A DNA stretch of 64,000 nt from Galbitalea sp036271875. Lineage in GTDB: Bacteria > Actinomycetota > Actinomycetes > Actinomycetales > Microbacteriaceae. The position numbers and the translations under genes are program-made. Shown in pieces: positions 41,229 through 48,955 of the stretch (its first letter is position 1; each line of letters begins with the position of its first letter). The DNA is taken from assembly GCA_036271875.1 (NCBI GenBank), contig DATAZU010000038.1, positions 16,871 through 80,870 on the forward strand, written 5' to 3'. The notes under the pieces were generated by a model. That model had not been told where the DNA came from, did not search any database, and saw only the letters and a list, made by a program, of their open reading frames with translations.

Positions 41229-42128
41229 GTCGCCCGTTGGGTTGTCGGGCACGACGATCGGCTCGGAGTTCCACCCTCCGTACACCTCTTCCGTGTTGGA
41301 GGAGATCAGGGCAGCCAGCATCGAGACGTCGGTGCCGAGGTGCGCCGCCATCGCACGAAGCGTATACGGGATGAGATACGAGGAGTTCGGGCGTCCGCGG
41401 AACGGCACCGGTGTCAGGAACGGCGAGTCGGTCTCGACCAGAACGAGTCGCCGCGGCAGAGCCTCGAGCGCATCGCGCAGGGTCGGCGCATTCTTGAACG
41501 TTACGGTTCCCGCGAAGGATGCGTACCAGCCGTGCTCGGACAGGATCGACGCCAACTCGGCATCCCCGCTAAAACAGTGGAAGACCGTTCGCTCGGGAGC
41601 GCCGACGCGAAGCAGGGTCTCGACGACGTCGCGGTGCGCATCCCGATCATGAATCTGCAGAGCGAGCCCGTGTTCCTTGGCGATCTGGATGTGCGCCTCG
41701 AATGATCGCCGCTGCGCATCCTGCCCATCCTCGCCGGTGCGGAAGAAGTCCAGGCCGGTCTCGCCGATCGCGCGCACCCGGGGACGCCCGGCCAACTCCG
41801 AGATCTCGGCAAGCTGGTTGTCAAGGGTGCCCGCACGATCGAGCACCGGGGCCTCGTTCGGATGAAGGGCAACCGCCGCCAGAACGCGCGGTTCAACAGC
41901 AGCGATCGCAGCGGACCAGCGCGAGCTTTCGAGGTCCGTTCCGACCTGGACGACGCCGCGAACACCGACGCTGGATGCCCGGTCGAGAGCATCGTGGTAG
42001 TCCAGCGTGCTCTGCCAGGGCTCGCGCCCGTCGAACTCTCCCTCTGGCGGCGGTTCGAGGTGCGTGTGATTGTCGTAGATGGGCACGATGAGTGCCTCAG
42101 GAAGTGGTGGCCAGTCGTCGTCGGTCAT
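41226..42128 (-). CDS. tatD: TatD-family metal-dependent hydrolase (DNase)
   Basis: This 300-residue TatD-family enzyme is a metal-dependent 3'-exonuclease/DNase. Metal ligands appear as DNHTHLEPP, the Glu in AIGETGLDFFR, His in LQIHDRDAH, HCFSGDAEL and the Asp in LVETDSPFL. It sits between metG and rsmA as in most actinobacteria. The stop codon lies inside a dispersed-repeat copy, so the C-terminal residues (DNPTGD) may have been altered by repeat insertion. Confidence 0.94.
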   Translation of the reverse strand: MTDDDWPPLPEALIVPIYDNHTHLEPPPEGEFDGREPWQSTLDYHDALDRASSVGVRGVVQVGTDLESSRWSAAIAAVEPRVLAAVALHPNEAPVLDRAGTLDNQLAEISELAGRPRVRAIGETGLDFFRTGEDGQDAQRRSFEAHIQIAKEHGLALQIHDRDAHRDVVETLLRVGAPERTVFHCFSGDAELASILSEHGWYASFAGTVTFKNAPTLRDALEALPRRLVLVETDSPFLTPVPFRGRPNSSYLIPYTLRAMAAHLGTDVSMLAALISSNTEEVYGGWNSEPIVVPDNPTGD

Positions 42129-42174
42129 GTACTTCTCTCCAGTCGCGACACCTACGTTACGCGACGAGGCGCTA

Positions 42175-42228
42175 GGCCCACAGTCGCCGGTTTCGCATGA
42201 TTCGAGGAATCACGAGGCCGTGATGGCT
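42175..42228. repeat. GGCCCACA dispersed element, copy 2, over the metG 3' end
   Basis: This second copy of the element at 15762 begins GGCCCACAGTCGCCGGTT and includes the small palindrome ATCACGAGGCCGTGAT. It spans the metG stop (42210-42212), so the last codons of metG (ITAS) come from it. Confidence 0.45.
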
Positions 42229-43811
42229 GGCGGGTCTATCCGGGGAAACAGTCCCTCGATCGCGGAAACCGTCGAACCGACGGGCAACTGGCCCCAGACA
42301 CCCGCCTCACGGATGGGCTGCGCCTCCAGCGGGCCAAGCGAGCTGGCGCCAAGCGAGTCCCACAGCTTCGCGGTTGCCGTCGGGATAGTCGGCGAGAGCA
42401 GCACCGCGAGTGCTCGAAGCCCCTCGGCCGCGGTGTACAAGACGGACGCGAGGCGAGATCCCTCGGTCTCAGCGCCAGTCGACGGGTCCTTCGCCAGAAC
42501 CCACGGCTCCTGGATGGTGATGTAACCGTTCAGTTCCTCGACAATGGTCCAGATGGCGCTAAGCGCCTCGTGGATCGCGAAACGTTCGATCGCGGCATCC
42601 GCAGCGGCAGCAGCGTCCGCGACCGTTTTCTGGAGCCCCAGGTCGGCCTCCGTGTATTCACCCGGCGCAGGCAGCACGCCGTCGTAGTAGCGCAACACCA
42701 TCGCGACAACTCGGGAGGCCAGGTTTCCGAAACCGTTCGCCAATTCGGCCTGGTACCGCGCGCTCAGATCTTCCCAGCTAAACGAACCGTCCTGACCGAA
42801 GCTGATTGCTCTCATGAAGTAGTAACGGAACGCGTCGGCACCGAACGTGTCGGTGATCTCGGCCGGTGCGATACCCGTCAGCTTCGACTTTGACATCTTC
42901 TCGCCGCCGACGAGCAGCCAGCCGTGGCCGAAGACGTGCTTCGGCACGTCCACTCCCGCGGCCATGAGCATGGCCGGCCAGATGACCGCGTGGAATCGCG
43001 CGATGTCCTTACCCACGATGTGGGTACCCGGCCAGCGACGGCTGAAATTCTCCTCATCCGTGCCGTAACCGATGGCCGTGATGTAGTTGAGCAGAGCGTC
43101 AAACCAGACGTAGAGCACGTGGCTGGTGTCCCACGGAATCTGGATCCCCCAGTCGAAGCTTGAACGGGAAATCGACAGGTCATTGAGGCCCTGCTTCACG
43201 AACGAAATGATCTCGTTGCGTACACTCCCGGGCTGGATGAAGTCGGGCTGCGACTCGTACAGGTCGAGCAACTTCTGCTCGAAGTCGCTCATGCGGAAGA
43301 AATAGTTTGTCTCCTGCAGAACCTCGACCGGCCGGCCGTGGATCTTGCACACCAGCTGCCCCGCGTAGTCGCCATCTGGCGTCTCCATGAGGTCGTCAAG
43401 CTGTTTGTACTCCTCACAGCCGACGCAGTAATAGCCCTCGTACTCGCCCTTGTAGATGAAACCGTCGTCGTAGAGCTTCTGCAGGAAGAGTAGAACCGCC
43501 TTCTCGTGACGCTCATCCGTGGTGCGGATGAAGTCGTCGTTGGCGATCGTGATGGTCTCGAGGAGAGGCAGCCAGGCATCCTTGACCAGCTTGTCGGCCC
43601 AGGCCTTCGGCGTTGTGTCGTTTGCGGTCGCCGTGCGCAGGATCTTCTGGCCGTGTTCATCCGTTCCGGTGAGCAGCCAGGTGTCGTCACCGGCTTGCCG
43701 GTGCCAGCGGGCGAGGATGTCCGCGGCGACCTCCGTATAGGCGTGCCCGATGTGCGGCACATCATTCACATAGAAGATGGGCGTCGTCAGGTAGAAGGAC
43801 TCGCTGGGCAC
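42210..43811 (-). CDS. metG: Methionyl-tRNA synthetase
   Basis: MetG charges tRNA-Met and initiator tRNA. It has the class I signatures HIGHAYTE near residue 20 and KMSKSKLTG in the VGGEKMSKSK segment. A zinc knuckle has CVGC and CKIH ligands (one knuckle), and the KDIARFHAVIWPAML and GWLLVGGEKM stretches are present. At 533 residues it is the short form without a C-terminal tRNA-binding EMAP domain. It starts with GTG 43811. It heads the metG-tatD-rsmA-ispE run. A dispersed element covers its stop codon. Confidence 0.97.
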   Translation of the reverse strand: MPSESFYLTTPIFYVNDVPHIGHAYTEVAADILARWHRQAGDDTWLLTGTDEHGQKILRTATANDTTPKAWADKLVKDAWLPLLETITIANDDFIRTTDERHEKAVLLFLQKLYDDGFIYKGEYEGYYCVGCEEYKQLDDLMETPDGDYAGQLVCKIHGRPVEVLQETNYFFRMSDFEQKLLDLYESQPDFIQPGSVRNEIISFVKQGLNDLSISRSSFDWGIQIPWDTSHVLYVWFDALLNYITAIGYGTDEENFSRRWPGTHIVGKDIARFHAVIWPAMLMAAGVDVPKHVFGHGWLLVGGEKMSKSKLTGIAPAEITDTFGADAFRYYFMRAISFGQDGSFSWEDLSARYQAELANGFGNLASRVVAMVLRYYDGVLPAPGEYTEADLGLQKTVADAAAAADAAIERFAIHEALSAIWTIVEELNGYITIQEPWVLAKDPSTGAETEGSRLASVLYTAAEGLRALAVLLSPTIPTATAKLWDSLGASSLGPLEAQPIREAGVWGQLPVGSTVSAIEGLFPRIDPPAITAS

Positions 43812-43863
43812 ACGCCAATTCTACCGGGGCGGTTTGGAGTGTTACGGAGCCGCCCCCGTGTTA

Positions 43864-43890
43864 TGTTAGTCACTAACATCTTAGTTACTA
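43864..43890. promoter_or_regulatory. Perfect palindromic operator for the TetR pair
   Basis: TGTTAGTCACTAACA (43864-43878) is a perfect 15-bp palindrome, followed by a second imperfect site TTAGTTACTA (43881-43890). They lie 30 bases before the membrane-protein ATG (43908). TTAGTNACTAA is a form of operator often bound by TetR-type repressors; the TetR gene here is the second gene of the unit. Confidence 0.7.
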
Positions 43891-43907
43891 CCTTTTTGGA
43901 TCATCCC

Positions 43908-44348
43908 ATGCTCTCACGCCCCACCCCCGAAAAAATCGCTCGAGTTCTCCTGCTGATCGTCGCCGTTTTCTTCACGGTCGCGTCGGCCTTCGCGCTCCTG
44001 ATCGCCGTTACGTTGGCTTTCCCTGGCACACCGCTCGATGGGGTATGGGCCATGAAACCCGCCGGCCGGGCAGGCTTCCTGTCGCTCGGTATCGTCGCAA
44101 TACTCCTGATGATCCTGCTTGCTGCCGTCCTGTGCTTCTGCGCGATTGGCCTGTACCGGTTGCGGCCGTGGGCCCGCTGGGTCGCGTTCGCGCTACTTGC
44201 CATCAACGTGATCCCGGATGCGGTGCAGGGCTTCACCGGCCAGCCGACGATCTTCCTGCCGATTTCGATTGTCGCGATCATCGCGGTCTACCTAGCGCTG
44301 CCGGTCACAGGTCGAGCGATTCGAAAGGTCGGACCGCGTGGAGAATAG
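43908..44348 (+). CDS. Hypothetical four-helix membrane protein
   Basis: This 146-residue protein has about four transmembrane helices (about residues 10-36, 55-82, 90-103 and 112-132). It shows no recognised motif; it ends with the basic GRAIRKVGPRGE, so both termini are probably cytoplasmic. I start at ATG 43908, the first ATG after the palindromic operator; the open frame reaching further left runs over metG and is not credible. The TetR gene follows 21 bp later, so the two form a small autoregulated operon. The role is unknown; drug sensing or transport is a guess. Confidence 0.75.
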   Translation: MLSRPTPEKIARVLLLIVAVFFTVASAFALLIAVTLAFPGTPLDGVWAMKPAGRAGFLSLGIVAILLMILLAAVLCFCAIGLYRLRPWARWVAFALLAINVIPDAVQGFTGQPTIFLPISIVAIIAVYLALPVTGRAIRKVGPRGE

Positions 44349-44369
44349 GGAGTCAACGAAAGGACTCCG

Positions 44370-44936
44370 GTGACCGACAGCTCCGGCGACTGGCGCGCGG
44401 CGAAGAAGCTGGCGACACGTGCACGCATCCGAGCGGCCGCCCTGAAGCTCTTCGGCGAGATCGGATACGACGCCGCGACGGTCGAGCGAATCGCCGACGC
44501 CGCGAGCGTCACCCACACCACGTTCTTTCGCTACTTCCCCACCAAAGAGGATGTCGCCCTGAGCGACGACTACGACCCGCTGATCGCTGAGTTGATCCGC
44601 ACTCGCCCAGCGAACGAATCGGATGCGCAGAAGATCCGCACAGCGTTCGTCAGCGGCCTGGAGACGATCGATTCCGAGTTTCGAGACGGGCTTCTCGCAC
44701 AAATGCGCCTGGTGCTCGTGACGCCCGCACTTCGTGCCCGTCTCTGGGAAGAGCAGGCGCAAACCCAGCGGCTGGTGCTTGATGCCCTTGGCACCGACAC
44801 GTTTGAGGCCCGAACCGTTAGCAGCGCGCTCATTGCGGCGGCCAGCGTTGCCATCCTCGCCTGGGCCGAAGCCGGGGGCGTCGATTCGCTCGCCGGGATG
44901 GTAGACCGCGCGTTTGCCGCGCTCGAGGCCGAATAG
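44370..44936 (+). CDS. TetR-family transcriptional regulator
   Basis: This 188-residue regulator starts at GTG 44370 with AAAGGA seven bases upstream. The N-terminal HTH region is AALKLFGEIGYDAATVERIA followed by DAASVTHTTFFRYFPTKED, which is the AcrR/TetR pattern. The C-terminal half is helical and hydrophobic, as in ligand-binding domains. It is the downstream gene of the pair with a membrane protein and likely binds the TGTTAGTCACTAACA site upstream of that gene, repressing its own operon. Confidence 0.92.
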   Translation: MTDSSGDWRAAKKLATRARIRAAALKLFGEIGYDAATVERIADAASVTHTTFFRYFPTKEDVALSDDYDPLIAELIRTRPANESDAQKIRTAFVSGLETIDSEFRDGLLAQMRLVLVTPALRARLWEEQAQTQRLVLDALGTDTFEARTVSSALIAAASVAILAWAEAGGVDSLAGMVDRAFAALEAE

Positions 44937-45016
44937 ACGAACGTATGTCCGAAGAACTTATCCACAGATATTGACTCTCTTCGAACCTGTGTCTGCCCGC
45001 GCGGGAAAATTGAGCT

Positions 45017-46027
45017 ATGTCAAAACCCTCGCGCACCCTCACCGACGCGGCCACCGCCGTGGCGGCGCTGGGGTCGTGCCAGGACGACATCGACGCTCTC
45101 GACGATGCTTCGTTACAGGCGGGAATGAGCCTGATCCGTGAACTCGATCAGCAGCTGCAGCCCTATCGGCTATGGATGGCCGCGGCGATCGCTCGCCGCT
45201 CGGATCACACGCTCGGATACTCGGGACTCGCTCAAAAGAACGGGTTCCCGACGCCGGCAACGTTCATCCAGTCGCTGACCGGAACCTCTAAATACGAAGC
45301 GGTCAAGCTCGCGCGGCTCGGCGAGATGATGGTCGAAGCCGAGAGCGCTGCCCCAATTTCGATCGATGGCTCGGGTATCGGCGGCTCGGGTATCGATGGC
45401 TCGGGTATCGATGCCTCGGGCGGGGTGACGGGCGGCTCCGGCAGCACCGCGATCACAACCGCAGTCACGGCTGGCGGCATCACCCTCGACGGCGCCGACG
45501 CCATCCGGCGCGGGTTGGGCATCCCGGGCGAGGGAGTATCGGCGGAACAGCTTCGGATCGAAGCCGAGCGGCTGATCGCGCACGCTGCTTCGGGGTCCGC
45601 GGTGGCGACCGTGACGCCAGAGTCGCTGCTCAAGCTCGCGCGTCGGGCTCGTGAACGACTGGATACCACGGCCATCGAACGCGGCCAGCAGGAGCGGGCG
45701 GCGAGTCGCGCCGTGCGCGTCTGGGATGGCGGATGTCGATTCCCCGGTTGCGACAAGCCGCCATCGTGGACCGAGGTCAATCACATCCTGCAGTGGGCGC
45801 GAGATCACGGCCGAACAGACATCATCAACGCGATCCTGTTGTGTCGATATCACCACATGCTGATCCATGAGAAGGACTGGGAGATTGTCCGGATGGATGG
45901 TCCCAGCGGCGGAACCTACTGGCTCAAACCGCCCGAACACGTCGATCCCGACCGAACCCTCATCGAGATGCCAAGCAAAAACCCGCTCGCCACAGCGCGC
46001 CAGTCGCCAGAGTCCGCCAGTCGCTAA
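45017..46027 (+). CDS. DUF222/HNH endonuclease-like protein, internally shortened
   Basis: The N-terminus matches DUF222 (LIRELDQQLQPYRLWMAAAIA, ADAIRRGLGIPGEGVSAEQL). The C-terminus is an HNH domain (WDGGCRFPGCDKPPSWTEVNHI ending in LCRYHHMLIHE). Such actinobacterial multicopy proteins (13E12-like) are typically some 430-500 residues. Here the chain jumps from RARERLDTTAIERG directly to GCRFPGCD in about 25 residues, so a central stretch of 100-150 residues is absent. A Gly-Ser stretch (IDGSGIGGSGIDGSG) is coded by four 15-bp tandem units at 45361-45420. The function of the family is unsettled. The frame is intact, so I call it a CDS and not a pseudogene. Confidence 0.82.
   Translation: MSKPSRTLTDAATAVAALGSCQDDIDALDDASLQAGMSLIRELDQQLQPYRLWMAAAIARRSDHTLGYSGLAQKNGFPTPATFIQSLTGTSKYEAVKLARLGEMMVEAESAAPISIDGSGIGGSGIDGSGIDASGGVTGGSGSTAITTAVTAGGITLDGADAIRRGLGIPGEGVSAEQLRIEAERLIAHAASGSAVATVTPESLLKLARRARERLDTTAIERGQQERAASRAVRVWDGGCRFPGCDKPPSWTEVNHILQWARDHGRTDIINAILLCRYHHMLIHEKDWEIVRMDGPSGGTYWLKPPEHVDPDRTLIEMPSKNPLATARQSPESASR
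45361..45420. repeat. Four 15-bp tandem units in DUF222-HNH gene
   Basis: The unit ATCGATGGCTCGGGT repeats about four times with small changes (one ATCGGCGGCTCGGGT), coding IDGSG. It probably arose by slippage and extends a flexible linker. Confidence 0.75.
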
Positions 46028-46464
46028 AGCGCGCCGAAGGCTTTCTGCCACGGACCCACGAGCAACTGGTAGGCGGCGTCATCGATGACGTCGCGAACTC
46101 CGACGGCGAGCACCGCCGACCGCGCGGCCTCCACAGCGCCTGCCTTTGCCAATTCGGTGATGCTCATCCAGCGCACGGCGTGTTCGGTGGCCTTCTCCGC
46201 TTCGATCGCGGCATCGAGCTCGTCCGGCCGCCCCTTGACTGTCGCCACGGATGACACGTGCTGCCAGGTGTTCTGCAGGGCGAGGTTTTGTGTATGAGGG
46301 ATCTCACTCATCCAGTGGTGCAGCGAGAGGAACGAAGCAGGATCGTAGGAAATCCCCTCCTGCGAGGTCCAGGCGGTTCCCAGAGTCTCAGCTTCTTCCG
46401 CTGTCAGTTCCTTCGTTCGCTCAATCATCGCTTGAACTTCTGCCGAATAAACGTCCCGACTCAT
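46024..46464 (-). CDS. Hypothetical protein (146 aa)
   Basis: I do not recognise the family. It is a soluble, mostly helical protein of 146 residues, acidic in its first half (ERTKELTAEEAETLGTAW) and with no signal peptide or metal motif. AAGGGACGACG precedes the ATG. The stop codon overlaps the end of the DUF222-HNH gene by 4 nt in convergent orientation. Codon use matches neighbouring genes. Proteins of similar length and composition are common as unassigned genes in this family. Confidence 0.72.
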   Translation of the reverse strand: MSRDVYSAEVQAMIERTKELTAEEAETLGTAWTSQEGISYDPASFLSLHHWMSEIPHTQNLALQNTWQHVSSVATVKGRPDELDAAIEAEKATEHAVRWMSITELAKAGAVEAARSAVLAVGVRDVIDDAAYQLLVGPWQKAFGAL

Positions 46465-46542
46465 CGTCGTCCCTTCTTGAGCACTTGTGTCCCGACCCTA
46501 TCCTTCCCTGCGCGCCACGAGACCGACCGCTAGAAGAACAAC

Positions 46543-47952
46543 TCAGCACTCAACGACGTTGACCGCGAGCCCGCCCATGGCCGTCTCCTTGTACTTCGAG
46601 CTCATGTCGTCGCCGGTCTGTCGCATCGTGGCGATGACTTCGTCGAGCGAGACCCGGTGAACGCCGTCGCCCCACAGCGCCATTCTCGATGCGTTGATTG
46701 CCTGAGCTGCAGCAATTGCATTCCGCTCAATGCACGGAATCTGAACCAGACCTCCGACCGGATCGCAGGTTAGTCCCAGGTTGTGTTCCATCGCGATTTC
46801 GGCGGCGTTCTCAACCTGTCGCGGGGTTCCGCCCATGACTTCCGCGAGGCCCGCCGCGGCCATGGAGGATGCGGATCCAACTTCACCCTGGCATCCCATC
46901 TCCGCGCCGGAAATGGATGCGCGCTCCTTGTACAGAACGCCGACGGCGCCGGCCGCAAGCAGGAAGGTCACTGCTGCCGCGTCGCGGTCCGCTGCGTCCG
47001 CGTCCTGCATTCCCGGTGCGTAGTGGGTCGCGTAGTAGAGGGCGGCAGGGATAATGCCGGCCGCGCCATTGGTTGGGGCGGTGACCACGCGACCGCCGGA
47101 CGCATTTTCTTCGTTGACGGCGAGAGCGATCAGATTGACCCACTCCTGCCAGAACATCGGATCGGAACCCATGGGATCTTCGGCCTGAAGTCGGTGAAAC
47201 CATTCGGGAGCACGACGACGAACCTGCAGACCACCGGGAAGAAAGCCCTCGCGGGTGAGACTCGAGGCAACGCACTCGTTCATGACGTCCCTGATGCGAA
47301 GAAGTTCCGCGACGATCTCTTCTTCCGAGCGACTGGCCAGCTCGTTGCGCTCCATGACGGTGCTGAAGTTCAGACCCTCGGCATCGCAGTGGGCGAGAAG
47401 CTCTGCAGCGGTTTCGAACGGGAGCGGAATCGGTTCCTGAGCCATCCGATCGGCTTCGTCGCCACCCTCTCGCGCGATGAATCCGCCACCGAGTGAGAAG
47501 TAGGTGTCAACCGCGAGCGACGTTCCGCTCGCGTCGAGTACCTCGAATTTCATGCCATTCGGATGCCGTGGAAGCACGGTGAGCGGATGCAAGCGAATCG
47601 CGTCGACCGAGAAGCGAACCGATCGGGTGCCCGCGATCACGAGGTCGCCGCTGTCCATGATGCGAGCGATTTCGGCATCGACTTCTGCGGGCCGGATGCG
47701 ATCGGGAAGGTGCCCCTCGAGCCCGAGGAGAACCGCGGTGAAGGTACCGTGACCTCGACCGGTAGCGGCAAGCGAGCCGTAGAGATCGACGCGCAGATCA
47801 GCGACGCGATCCAGAACACCGGAGATTCGCGAGGCAAAATCGGCGGCAGCACGCATCGGCCCGACGGTGTGCGAGGACGACGGCCCGATGCCGATGGTAA
47901 ACAGATCGAAGACACTGATCGTGGCTTTGACGGACGCCTCTGTTTGCGACAT
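46543..47952 (-). CDS. sdaA: L-serine ammonia-lyase, iron-sulfur dependent (SdaA type)
   Basis: This single-chain [4Fe-4S] L-serine dehydratase converts serine to pyruvate and ammonia. The N-terminal (beta) part has FDLFTIGIGPSSSHTVGPMR. The C-terminal (alpha) part has APTNGAAGIIPAALYY and cysteines in GAEMGCQGEVGSA, NLGLTCDPVGGLVQIPC, plus the terminal VNVVEC, which gates the cluster in this class. I start at ATG 47952 (469 residues); a TTG three codons upstream is also possible. It stands alone between a hypothetical gene and rsmI. Confidence 0.95.
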   Translation of the reverse strand: MSQTEASVKATISVFDLFTIGIGPSSSHTVGPMRAAADFASRISGVLDRVADLRVDLYGSLAATGRGHGTFTAVLLGLEGHLPDRIRPAEVDAEIARIMDSGDLVIAGTRSVRFSVDAIRLHPLTVLPRHPNGMKFEVLDASGTSLAVDTYFSLGGGFIAREGGDEADRMAQEPIPLPFETAAELLAHCDAEGLNFSTVMERNELASRSEEEIVAELLRIRDVMNECVASSLTREGFLPGGLQVRRRAPEWFHRLQAEDPMGSDPMFWQEWVNLIALAVNEENASGGRVVTAPTNGAAGIIPAALYYATHYAPGMQDADAADRDAAAVTFLLAAGAVGVLYKERASISGAEMGCQGEVGSASSMAAAGLAEVMGGTPRQVENAAEIAMEHNLGLTCDPVGGLVQIPCIERNAIAAAQAINASRMALWGDGVHRVSLDEVIATMRQTGDDMSSKYKETAMGGLAVNVVEC

Positions 47953-48077
47953 TGCAACCAACTCTCATCGTGCGCGGCAGGGATTGGCCGATACTGCAAT
48001 TGCCGGATTGTGTCCGGCGCTCTATCGTCCAGCGAGCGGCCGCTTTCCACAAGTCGCGTCGCCGGGAAGTGATGGGA

Positions 48078-48887
48078 TTAGCGCGCCGCGAGGGCTCCCT
48101 CATAGAGGTCGCGGCGACCGAGCCCAGTCGACTCGGCGACCTCGGCTGAAGCCTCCCTGAGTCGCGCGCCCTGGGCGACAAGGGAAAGGACCTGAGCTAT
48201 CCCGTCCTCAAGACTTGCCGTTGCCGGTTCGGCGCCGTCAACGACCAGGACGATCTCGCCGCGAGCGCCATCGCGGAAGTAGTCGGCCAGCTCGGCGGCA
48301 GTCCCCCTCCGCACTTCCTCGTGCAGCTTCGTGAGCTCGCGACACACGACGGCGCGACGGTCGCCGCCCAGCGCTTCGGCAAGATCACCCAGAGCAGCGG
48401 GTAACCGATTGGGCGACTCGAAGAACACCATCGTTCTTGGCTCGCGGGCCAGTGCGGCGAAGTACGCGACCCGTCCCTTTCGCGGAAGAAAACCCTCAAA
48501 CGAGAACCTGTCCGTCGGAAGTCCACTCACCGCAAGTGCGGTCAGCACTGCGCTTGGTCCCGGAAGAACGGTTACCGTCACTCCCGCGGCAGCGGCGGCG
48601 GCGACGAGAGGAAACCCCGGATCGCTGATGGCCGGCATTCCGGCATCCGACAGAACGAGCACATCCGTTTCACGAGCGAGTTCGACAATTTCGGCTGCCC
48701 GCGCATCCTCGTTGTGGTCATGCAACGGAATCAGCCGAGGTCGATTCTCGATTCCCAGCGCACTCAGCAGATGAATCGTGGTGCGAGTGTCCTCTGCGGC
48801 GATCACGTCGATGGATGACAGCGCATCGACCAACCGGCGGGTTACATCCCCCAGGTTTCCGATCGGTGTCGCGGCCAGGATGATCAC
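48078..48887 (-). CDS. rsmI: 16S rRNA (cytidine1402-2'-O)-methyltransferase
   Basis: RsmI 2'-O-methylates C1402 in the decoding centre of 16S rRNA, with SAM. It has LAATPIGNLGDVTRRL, AAEDTRTT, SDAGMPAISDPGFPL and TVLPGPSAVLTALAVSGLPT, the tetrapyrrole-methylase-like signatures. The length of 269 is normal. It is divergent from the protein mannosyltransferase gene, a conserved actinobacterial arrangement. Confidence 0.95.
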   Translation of the reverse strand: MIILAATPIGNLGDVTRRLVDALSSIDVIAAEDTRTTIHLLSALGIENRPRLIPLHDHNEDARAAEIVELARETDVLVLSDAGMPAISDPGFPLVAAAAAAGVTVTVLPGPSAVLTALAVSGLPTDRFSFEGFLPRKGRVAYFAALAREPRTMVFFESPNRLPAALGDLAEALGGDRRAVVCRELTKLHEEVRRGTAAELADYFRDGARGEIVLVVDGAEPATASLEDGIAQVLSLVAQGARLREASAEVAESTGLGRRDLYEGALAAR

Positions 48888-48955
48888 GGCTCATTGTCCC
48901 AGACACCGGGTCAGTCGTGAGGCGAGGGTCGGGATTGGCTCGCTAGCATTACGGA

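Noticed and set aside
43506..43907. Long upstream extension of the membrane-protein frame
   Set aside because: It runs over metG on the opposite strand and has no family similarity; the first ATG after the operator is the likely start.
45017..46027. DUF222-HNH gene as a pseudogene
   Set aside because: Although shortened, the frame is intact, the HNH residues are present and codon use is normal.
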